The notes beneath the pieces are model-generated. The model had not been told where the DNA came from, made no database searches, and was given only the letters and a program-made list of their open reading frames with translations. Position numbers and translations under genes: made by a program. A DNA stretch of 15,305 nucleotides, taken from NCBI GenBank assembly GCA_913020095.1, contig CAJWAH010000015.1, forward strand, positions 1 to 15,305, given 5' to 3'. Below are positions 1-5,908 of this stretch, in pieces. The stretch is from an uncultured Synechococcus sp. Lineage in GTDB: Bacteria; Cyanobacteriota; Cyanobacteriia; PCC-6307; Cyanobiaceae. The first letter of the stretch is position 1; each line of letters begins with the position of its first letter.

Positions 1-426
1 CGTTGCCGCATCGACACCGAAACGGCGACAGCTCAGCGGGAGCGGCTTAGCGAGCGCTGCTGCGAATTTGCGATGGTCAATCCCAACCGGGTGGGGCTCA
101 AGGCCCGCTACAGCTGGATGGCCGTGGCCGAGCGCGAGCAGGGCAATGATCCACTCCAAGCCATTCGCAAGCTGGATTTGAGCAGCGGCGAGAGCCGGGT
201 GTGGAGCGCCGCTCCGCGGGGCTTTGTCAGTGAGCCGGTGATGGTGGCGAACCCTGGCGCGACAGCCGAAGACGATGGCTGGGTGCTGTGCCTGGTCTGG
301 AACGGGGCACGCTGCGCCAGCGATCTGGTGATCCTTGATGCCAGCACACTCAACGAGCAGGCCGTCTTCGAGCTGCCCTTAGCGATTCCCCACGGCCTGC
401 ACGGCAGCTGGGTGCAGGCCAGCTGA
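1..426 (+). CDS. Carotenoid cleavage oxygenase (RPE65/CCD family), C-terminal part, 5' end outside window
   Basis: The frame is open from the first base and encodes the last 141 residues of a carotenoid oxygenase. These non-haem iron enzymes split conjugated double bases of carotenoids or apocarotenoids into aldehydes or ketones. What is seen: the late-domain pattern FVSEPVMV followed by a GATAEDDGW block, then SDLVILDA, and the terminal HGLHGSW, whose second His matches the fourth iron-binding histidine of the family. The protein ends five residues after that motif, as family members usually do. The ATG at 73 is an internal methionine, not the start. The gene converges on the BCCT transporter gene with zero gap: the two stop codons lie side by side in TGATCA at 424-429. 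Substrate and cleavage position cannot be read from this fragment. Family assignment is firm. Confidence 0.93.
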   Translation, partial: RCRIDTETATAQRERLSERCCEFAMVNPNRVGLKARYSWMAVAEREQGNDPLQAIRKLDLSSGESRVWSAAPRGFVSEPVMVANPGATAEDDGWVLCLVWNGARCASDLVILDASTLNEQAVFELPLAIPHGLHGSWVQAS

Positions 427-1968
427 TCAGCCCTGCTGCCGCTGCCATTCGCGCCAAGCCAAGCGCGGGGCTGTCCACAGTGTGGTGAGCACGAGCGGGG
501 TGACAGGAACCGCCGCAATCACGATGAAGGCCTGCAGCGCATTGATGCTGGTGCTGTCGCCCAGGCTGGTGCCAATGCGCAGCAACACCAAGGTGAGGCT
601 GCCGATCATCAGCGCCCAGAACAAGCGCAACACAGCAGGCGGCTGGCTCTGGCCGCTCACCACCATCGCGGCGGCATAGCTCATCGAATCGGCGCTGGTG
701 GCCATGAACAGCACCACCAGCAGCAACCCGGCTGGAATCAGCAACCAGGCCAAGGGCAACTGGGTGAGGATCGCCAGCAGCGCTGCAGCAGCGCCGCTCT
801 CCGCCAAGGGCCCCGTGACCGAACCTTGATTGGCCAGCTCCAGATAGAGGCCGCTCCCCCCCAGCAAGGTGAACCAGATGTTGGTGACCAGCGGGCACAA
901 AATCGCCACCGCCAGCACCAGCTCGCGCACGCTGCGCCCGCGGCTTACCCCAGCGGTGAACAGGCCCATCAGCGGGGCGTAGCCCAAAAACCAGCCCCAG
1001 TAGAAGACCGTCCAACCATTGACCCAATTGCCGCTGGCGTCATTGGAGGCCAGGGCCATCTGGGGCAAACGGCTGAGGTACAGCCCAAACGAACTGAAGA
1101 AGTGCTGAGCCAGCCACAACCCAGGACCAAGCACCAACAACGCCGCACCCAAACCGAGGGTGAGCCAAACGTTGAGCTCCGAAAGCCATTTGATGCCCTT
1201 TTGGATGCCGCTCACCGTTGAGGTGGCAAACACTGCCGTCAGCAGCACCACCACCAGCGACTGCAAACCAGCGCTATCGGCCAAGCCCGGCAACTGCCCC
1301 GCAGCATTGCTGAGCTGCAGGGAGAGGAAACCAAGGGGGCCGACGGTGCCGGCGATGGCTGCCACCACCGAGAGACCATCGCAGAGATGGCCGAGGGTCC
1401 CATCCACCCAACCGCGAGGCACCAGGGGGACCAGCAAACTGCGGGGCCGCAGGGGTTCACCGCGGCGCTCCAGCACCGAAAACGTGATGGTGACCGTGGT
1501 GGCCACCAGCGCCCAGGCCAAAAAGCCCCAGTGCAAAAAGCTGACCGCCAAAGCTGGATCAACGGCGGCTTCAGTGCTGCCGCTCACGCCTTCGAAATAG
1601 GGGGCCGGGGATTGGAAATGGAACAGCGGTTCAGCGGCCGACCAAAACACCCCGCCACCGGCCAGCAGCGTGCAGATCAGCACGGCGCACCAATCAAACA
1701 ACTTGAGGCTTGGCTTGGCCTCAGCTCCGCCGAGCTTGAGCCGGCCGACTGGGCTAATGGCCAGAGCCGCTGCAATCAGGAACAGCAGCGCCACCATCCA
1801 TTGCCAGGTGCTGCCCAGCCAATTGCTGATGATGGCCTTACCGCCTTCGGTGAAGGCGGTGGCCAGCTTGAGATCCACCGCGGCCATCACCAGAAACACC
1901 AGCAGGGGGCCAGCGCCCACCCACAGCGGCGGCTGCTTCAGCCAGTGACGATCAGATTCGGACGGCAT
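427..1968 (-). CDS. BCCT-family transporter (betaine/carnitine/choline type)
   Basis: Inner-membrane symporter of about 513 residues with 12 hydrophobic segments, the LeuT-type fold of the BCCT family. Visible family marks are AEPLFHF (112-118), the TM8 box WTVFYWGWFLGYAP (319-332), SRGRSVREL (342-350) and TSADS (424-428). The Phe-x-x-Thr-Ser at 421-425 matches the second sodium site of BetP, which suggests Na+ coupling. Of the four BetP aromatic-box residues, two Trp are kept (147, 152) while Tyr197 is Val155 and Trp374 is Phe327, so the substrate may not be glycine betaine. The N-terminal tail is short and there is no long charged C-terminal tail, which argues against a BetP-like osmosensor. 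The start at 1968 is chosen because a longer reading to 2043 adds 25 residues deep inside the oxidase gene. From 1968 the overlap is 17 bases, with a GGAG 12 bases upstream. It is the last gene of the four-gene set. Confidence 0.92.
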   Translation of the reverse strand: MPSESDRHWLKQPPLWVGAGPLLVFLVMAAVDLKLATAFTEGGKAIISNWLGSTWQWMVALLFLIAAALAISPVGRLKLGGAEAKPSLKLFDWCAVLICTLLAGGGVFWSAAEPLFHFQSPAPYFEGVSGSTEAAVDPALAVSFLHWGFLAWALVATTVTITFSVLERRGEPLRPRSLLVPLVPRGWVDGTLGHLCDGLSVVAAIAGTVGPLGFLSLQLSNAAGQLPGLADSAGLQSLVVVLLTAVFATSTVSGIQKGIKWLSELNVWLTLGLGAALLVLGPGLWLAQHFFSSFGLYLSRLPQMALASNDASGNWVNGWTVFYWGWFLGYAPLMGLFTAGVSRGRSVRELVLAVAILCPLVTNIWFTLLGGSGLYLELANQGSVTGPLAESGAAAALLAILTQLPLAWLLIPAGLLLVVLFMATSADSMSYAAAMVVSGQSQPPAVLRLFWALMIGSLTLVLLRIGTSLGDSTSINALQAFIVIAAVPVTPLVLTTLWTAPRLAWREWQRQQG

Positions 1969-3139
1969 CACGCTCTCGGCTCCAGCAGGACAGATCAACG
2001 GTGGGGGCCAAGCCCATGGCCAGGCGGGCGAGGGAGGTGCCAATCAGGGGCGCAAACTTGAACGCCTGACCGGATCCGCCACTGAACAAACTCAGCCGCG
2101 GCGCCAGACGATCAAGGACGAAATTCACATCGGAAGCCATCGAATAGGGGCTGATCACCGTTTCAACGCGCTCCTGCACACCGCTGAGGTTGTTGAACAG
2201 GAAGTCATCGAGCAGCTGCACCAACCGCGGCGGCGGATCCTTGCGCATGGCATTGGGTTCGGCCACCCGCAGCTCTTCGGGAGCCCAATCGATGCCGGCC
2301 TTGATCTTGGGGCGGCCGTCCTCGGTGCGGCTCAATGCTGGGAAGCCGTAATACAAGCCTCCGTCGTCGCCTTGGGCCTGCTGGAAGCAGAACCACTGGG
2401 GATAGCGATCGGCCTGAGCAGGATCCACGGTGTAGTGAGCCCACAACATGGGCCACACCTCCAGCTTGGGGGCCAAGCCATGGGGAGCAAGCAGCAGCTG
2501 GCTCCAAATGCCGCAGGCCACCACCACCTGGTCAGCCTCGATCTGTTCACCGCTCTGCAGGCTGACGCGCCCTGAGCTGGGATCGACAGCCTGAACAGGG
2601 CAATGCTCGATCAGCTGATGACCTGCGGCGCGCGCTGTCCGCGTCCAGTGGGCAATCACCCGGTCACTGCGAACAGCTCCGGCTGTGGGTTCAAACAAAC
2701 CACTGAAATCAGCCCGGGGCTTGAGCGGGAAGCGATCAGCAATCTGCTCAGACGTGAGGGCTTCGTAGGGAATGCCCTGGTCATCCATCACCCGGCGTGC
2801 CCCCGGGATTGAACCTTCGATCGTCTCCTCATCCCAGCTTTCGCCGTAGAAGAGCAGGCCATGGGTCTGGCGCAGGATTTCGCCTGAACGCTGTTCCTCT
2901 TCGCGCCAAAGGCGATTGGCCTCTTGGGCCAGCCGGCAAAGCACCGGATCGGAATACATCTCCCGGAACATGCGGGATTCGCCGAAACTGCTAGCTCCGG
3001 CGTGGGCCAGGGTTTTGGCCTCCAGCAACACCACATCGCTGACCCCCTGCTGGGCCAAGGACGAGGCGCAGCTGAGACCTGCCATGCCGCCACCAACGAT
3101 GACGACCGCAGCGCGGCTGGGAATGGAGACGTTGCTCAT
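1952..3139 (-). CDS. FAD-dependent amine oxidase, monomeric sarcosine oxidase / N-methyltryptophan oxidase-like
   Basis: Flavoprotein of 395 residues in the DAO superfamily. Monomeric sarcosine oxidase relatives oxidise N-methyl or cyclic secondary amino acids with O2, giving an aldehyde or imine and H2O2. Visible are the dinucleotide motif GGGMAG (16-21) with Glu40 ending the second strand, the SFGESRMFR block (51-59), Lys280 where MSOX has its oxygen-activating Lys265, and SGGSGQAFKF (353-362). Arg59 and Lys361 align with MSOX Arg52 and Lys348, which hold the substrate carboxylate, so an amino acid substrate is likely. The covalent-FAD Cys315 of MSOX aligns with Ser330 (ISPYSM), and His45 with Phe52, so FAD is probably bound non-covalently. 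Its ATG overlaps the stop of the dehydrogenase gene as ATGA (3136-3139), and its own 3' end overlaps the transporter start. The exact substrate is not determinable; alignments were made by eye. Confidence 0.88.
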   Translation of the reverse strand: MSNVSIPSRAAVVIVGGGMAGLSCASSLAQQGVSDVVLLEAKTLAHAGASSFGESRMFREMYSDPVLCRLAQEANRLWREEEQRSGEILRQTHGLLFYGESWDEETIEGSIPGARRVMDDQGIPYEALTSEQIADRFPLKPRADFSGLFEPTAGAVRSDRVIAHWTRTARAAGHQLIEHCPVQAVDPSSGRVSLQSGEQIEADQVVVACGIWSQLLLAPHGLAPKLEVWPMLWAHYTVDPAQADRYPQWFCFQQAQGDDGGLYYGFPALSRTEDGRPKIKAGIDWAPEELRVAEPNAMRKDPPPRLVQLLDDFLFNNLSGVQERVETVISPYSMASDVNFVLDRLAPRLSLFSGGSGQAFKFAPLIGTSLARLAMGLAPTVDLSCWSRERDAVRI

Positions 3140-4191
3140 GCCGAAAGAACAAAACTCAGGCCAATGGGGTCCTGGCTACTGCCGGCAGCCACATGCATCA
3201 ACGCTTCACCAACGCTGAGGCCCCGATCCCGCTGGGCCAGGAAATCGCCGGCGCGATCGCGAACAGCCTGGCGCACAAAGGCGTACACCTGCTCTGGGCT
3301 GGCCTGTTTCCAAGCCTCCGGGGCAAAGCGCTCAATGGAGTCAGCGATCACCGCTCCGGCATTGACCAAGGGATCGGGCAGCACCCGAACCCCGCGCTGC
3401 CGCATCTGCTCAGCCAAGACCGGGTCAGCGAAGGGGGCATTGGCGGCCGGGACCACCGACTTGACCTGAAGTGCTGCGGTGATCTCCTCTGTCAGCAGAC
3501 CGGAGATCGAGCACGGCAACAGCAAGTCGAGCTCCTGGGTCCACCACGGCGAGCCTGGATCCAAGGGGGTCGCCCCACTGATCTGGGCCCGAGCCGAGTC
3601 CATATCCACCGTGAAGACCTGCCAACCGCTGGCGATAAGGGCCTTCGCCACCGGTCCGCCAACGGCGCCACAGCCATGCACCAACGCCCGACCAGCAGGT
3701 GCCTGATCCAGGCTGTCCTGCAACACCGCTTCCACGGCACCAATCGTGCCGAATGCGGTGGCACTGCTGGCATCCACCGGGCTGCCAACCGCGGCCAACA
3801 CATGGGGCGTTAGAGCGGTGAGCCGCTCCATGTCCTCAAGGCTGGTGTTGAGATCGCAGCCAGTGATCATGGCGCCGCCAAGCGACTCCAGCAGCTCCGC
3901 GGTGACATTGATCAGCTCGTCTTTCACCGCCGCCGGATTGGCAGCGCGAGCCACCACTTTGCCGCCGGCAAAGCCTGTGCCATACAAGGAATGCTTGTTG
4001 GTCATCAAGCTGGCCAAGCGATGGCCATCGGCTTTGCAGGTGGCGTCGCTGTCGTAGGAGAGCAGCCTCAGGCCGCCATTGGCCGGCCGCTCAGCATCGG
4101 TGTTCTCGGCCACCACAAAAACCGAGAGGTGATCCGAGATGTGCTCCGCCAGCACGCGCACCTGTGGACTGCTGGAATCGGCACTCCTCAT
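3136..4191 (-). CDS. Glu/Leu/Phe/Val dehydrogenase family amino acid dehydrogenase
   Basis: NAD(P)-dependent enzyme of 351 residues, close in length to leucine dehydrogenase (about 365). The family interconverts an L-amino acid with its 2-oxo acid and ammonia. Seen in order: GGLRLLSYDS (39-48); Lys66 in MTNK and Lys78 in GGK, matching the substrate and catalytic lysines; Asp113 in GCDLNTSLEDM, matching the catalytic Asp; a Rossmann turn GCGAVG (173-178); acidic residues 196 and 198 ending the next strand, favouring NAD+; and NAG (277-279). Active-site residues are intact, so it should be a working enzyme. An upstream in-frame ATG at 4242 lies inside the methyltransferase gene. The start at 4191 makes an ATGA overlap (4188-4191) with that gene's stop and has AAGG seven bases upstream. 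Cyanobacterial ScyB, a tryptophan dehydrogenase of scytonemin synthesis, is in this family, so aromatic substrates are possible. Specificity is unknown. Confidence 0.88.
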   Translation of the reverse strand: MRSADSSSPQVRVLAEHISDHLSVFVVAENTDAERPANGGLRLLSYDSDATCKADGHRLASLMTNKHSLYGTGFAGGKVVARAANPAAVKDELINVTAELLESLGGAMITGCDLNTSLEDMERLTALTPHVLAAVGSPVDASSATAFGTIGAVEAVLQDSLDQAPAGRALVHGCGAVGGPVAKALIASGWQVFTVDMDSARAQISGATPLDPGSPWWTQELDLLLPCSISGLLTEEITAALQVKSVVPAANAPFADPVLAEQMRQRGVRVLPDPLVNAGAVIADSIERFAPEAWKQASPEQVYAFVRQAVRDRAGDFLAQRDRGLSVGEALMHVAAGSSQDPIGLSFVLSA

Positions 4192-5228
4192 GCGGCCACC
4201 TTTTCCATCATTTGATGGTGCTCGACGTAATCGAGGCTCCATTCATCAGGAGCCGCAGCAATGCGTTTCTCCAGGCGCCCGTAAAGCTCATCAGCGGCGG
4301 CATCGCCAGCGGTTGACGCAAAGCTGTGACGACTCCAGCTGCGGATGGTGGCCATTAAGCCAGAGGCGAAGGAGGCCGTATCGCCGTTCTCCTTCCAGCG
4401 GCGGCGGTAGGGGCACTCCACATAAACCGTGCGCTGATCAATCAAACGCAGGCCGTTGCGGTAGGCCGCTGACGTGGAGTCCTTCAGCGGAGCCATGAAC
4501 TCATCGGGTGACTTGTAGAAGTTCATCACCGTGGCAGCGCGGTAATGATCAGCGCTAATGCGCCCTTCATCGGCCATCTCTCGCCAGATCTGGTGCAACT
4601 GGTCGTGCACATTGCGGGTGCGGCCGCCGTTGTGGCCCAAGTAGAGGCCGGCCTCGTCGCGGGAGAGGTTCACCGTCAACAAACGGCCACCAACCTGCAG
4701 TTCCTTGGAGCGCAACTCCAACAGGGCATTCCAGTCGCGCATGGCCTGCGCCGTGAAGCGACTCAAGGCCTCAGCATCGCCAGAGGCCTGAACATGGGTG
4801 TGGGTATCGAGAGCGCCTGCCGACTGACTCAACCAGTGCATGGCGGTGGCGGTAAAGCCAAAGCTGACCGAACCCGGGGCCATCAGCGGCTCGTAAAAGC
4901 TGCGGCAACTCACCAGCACCGTTGGGCTGGGAGGACGCGACAACTGCAGCGCCACATTGGCGGCCAGAGCGAGGTTGTCGTTGCTGGGCAGGTCATTGCC
5001 CACCAAGGTGTAGTGGGCCTGGGGTTGGCGCTCGTGGAGGCGGTCCAACACGGAGTTCCACAACCCAACAGCCGTACCGCCGTCGGCAGCGCCGTAATCA
5101 ATCAAGGTGTAAGCGCTCTGCTGCGGCAGAGCGTCAACACAAGCGATGGCCCAGTCCGAAGCAGCTTCGATACAGCGCAAGGCGCCTTCGGTCTGCGCGC
5201 TGTAACCAGTCGTCATGGCGATGGCCAT
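4188..5228 (-). CDS. SAM-dependent methyltransferase of the SABATH (Methyltransf_7) family
   Basis: Protein of about 346 residues resembling the SABATH methyltransferases, which in plants methylate the carboxyl of small acids (salicylate, jasmonate, indole-acetate) or the nitrogens of xanthines. Seen in order: GYSAQT near the N-terminus (plant SYA-x-NS), the SAM loop DYGAADGG (44-51), NDLPSND (78-84, plant NDLPxND), SFYEPL (110-115), MHWLSQ (130-135, plant HWLSQ) and GGRLL (180-184). The salicylate-binding Trp151 of Clarkia SAMT is kept as Trp132, while Gln25 becomes Ala16. First gene of the four-gene set. The start is uncertain: the ATG at 5228 has GAGG five bases upstream. The ATG at 5216 and a TTG at 5252 are alternatives, the latter lying in an inverted repeat. 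It lies 77 bases after rdgB, so it may have its own promoter or be read from the upstream genes. Substrate unknown. Confidence 0.85.
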   Translation of the reverse strand: MAIAMTTGYSAQTEGALRCIEAASDWAIACVDALPQQSAYTLIDYGAADGGTAVGLWNSVLDRLHERQPQAHYTLVGNDLPSNDNLALAANVALQLSRPPSPTVLVSCRSFYEPLMAPGSVSFGFTATAMHWLSQSAGALDTHTHVQASGDAEALSRFTAQAMRDWNALLELRSKELQVGGRLLTVNLSRDEAGLYLGHNGGRTRNVHDQLHQIWREMADEGRISADHYRAATVMNFYKSPDEFMAPLKDSTSAAYRNGLRLIDQRTVYVECPYRRRWKENGDTASFASGLMATIRSWSRHSFASTAGDAAADELYGRLEKRIAAAPDEWSLDYVEHHQMMEKVAA

Positions 5229-5246
5229 GATCTCCTCGGCGTCAGC

Positions 5247-5266
5247 GGCCAACCTAAAGATTGGCC
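5247..5266. repeat. Inverted repeat GGCCAA-N8-TTGGCC upstream of the methyltransferase operon
   Basis: A perfect 6-base inverted repeat (5247-5252 and 5261-5266) with an 8-base A/T-rich spacer lies 19-38 bases upstream of the chosen ATG at 5228, just before its GAGGAG ribosome-binding region. It could be an operator half-site pair or an RNA hairpin near the ribosome-binding site. Nothing in the sequence distinguishes these, and chance is possible. Confidence 0.4.
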
Positions 5267-5296
5267 CTCAATCCCGCCGCCGACTGTCTTGTTTTG

Positions 5297-5315
5297 TGAT
5301 CAGCGCTACTGATCA
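5297..5315 (-). repeat. Inverted repeat TGATCAG-N5-CTGATCA over the rdgB stop codon
   Basis: A perfect 7-base inverted repeat (5297-5303 and 5309-5315) with a 5-base loop that contains the rdgB stop codon (5306-5308). In the transcript it would form a compact hairpin at the end of rdgB. It is not followed by a U-run (the next bases read CAAAACAAG), so it is not a standard intrinsic terminator. It could slow transcription or protect a 3' end between rdgB and the methyltransferase set. Confidence 0.4.
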
Positions 5316-5908
5316 TTTAGAAGTTTGTGCAGCTCGGGCTGGAGCAGCGCAAAGGCGCGGCCGCGGTGACCAACGGCTTGCTTTTGCTCAGGCGCCATTT
5401 CGGCAAAGGTCAACGCGGTGCCCTCAACTTCAAAAATCGGGTCGTAGCCAAAGCCTGAATCACCCCGAGGGGCCGTGGTGATCACACCCGCGCAGCAACC
5501 CTCTACTTCAAGCAGCACCTGCCCCGATGGATCAGCGAGGCAGAGCGCAGCGCGAAATTCGGCGCGGCGATCGTCCCGGCCGCCCAGCTCGCCCAACAGC
5601 CGCGCAATCCGTTCTGGATCACTGGCGGCGTAGCGGGCGGAATGCACACCTGGGGCGCCCCCCAGAGCCATCACGCACAGACCGGAATCATCGGCCAAAG
5701 CCCATGCTCCGCTTGCCGCGGCAACAGCCACGGCTTTGAGCCGCGCATTCTCAGCAAAGGTGAGACCTGTTTCCTCAACCTCCATGCCATCGGGTTGGGG
5801 CTGCAGCTCCAATGGCAGCTGCTGCAGGAGCTCCCGAAATTCGCGCACCTTGCCGGCATTACCGCTGGCAATCACCAGCGTTCGGCTGCGGCCATGAGGA
5901 ATGCTCAT
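5306..5908 (-). CDS. rdgB: XTP/dITP diphosphatase (RdgB/HAM1 family)
   Basis: House-cleaning pyrophosphatase of 200 residues that hydrolyses dITP, ITP and XTP to the monophosphates, keeping deaminated purines out of DNA and RNA. The family pattern is complete: SGNAGK (15-20), ETGLTFAENARLKA (46-59), ADDSGL (72-77) with the metal-binding aspartates, GAPGVHSARYA (84-94), GDSGFGYDPIF (149-159), and HRGRA (181-185). The serine usual before that last motif is Gly180, a mild change. Its ATG overlaps the stop of the phosphohexose mutase gene as ATGA (5905-5908), implying translational coupling. A GGA lies upstream within GCGGAAGC. The product is cytosolic and probably a homodimer, as is known for the family. 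Confidence 0.95.
   Translation of the reverse strand: MSIPHGRSRTLVIASGNAGKVREFRELLQQLPLELQPQPDGMEVEETGLTFAENARLKAVAVAAASGAWALADDSGLCVMALGGAPGVHSARYAASDPERIARLLGELGGRDDRRAEFRAALCLADPSGQVLLEVEGCCAGVITTAPRGDSGFGYDPIFEVEGTALTFAEMAPEQKQAVGHRGRAFALLQPELHKLLNDQ

Noticed and set aside
350..1027. Long minus-strand open frame inside the transporter gene (and many similar long shadows elsewhere)
   Set aside because: High GC creates long stop-free shadow frames; the translation is Gly/Ala/Arg/His-rich with no family pattern, while the other frame is a clear transporter.
1969..2043. Longer N-terminus for the BCCT transporter starting at 2043
   Set aside because: The extra 25 residues would overlap the oxidase gene by 92 bases and do not look like a transporter N-terminus. 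The 1968 start fits the family.
3253..3260. GCGATCGC (HIP1-like) octamers at 3253-3260, 6565-6572 and 9235-9242
   Set aside because: Three copies in 15 kb is not clearly above what is expected at this GC content, and all lie within coding sequence.
4192..4242. Longer N-terminus for the amino acid dehydrogenase starting at 4242
   Set aside because: It lies within the methyltransferase gene. The 4191 start gives a standard ATGA coupling with an AAGG seven bases upstream.
427..5228. Four-gene set as a recently transferred island
   Set aside because: No mobile gene, flanking repeat or clear change in base use is visible. Composition appears similar to the neighbours by eye, though no calculation was run.
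4546..5308. Identical 12-base word TGATCAGCGCTA at 4546-4557 and 5297-5308
   Set aside because: Twelve-base repeats are expected several times by chance in a window of this size, and the first copy is inside a gene.
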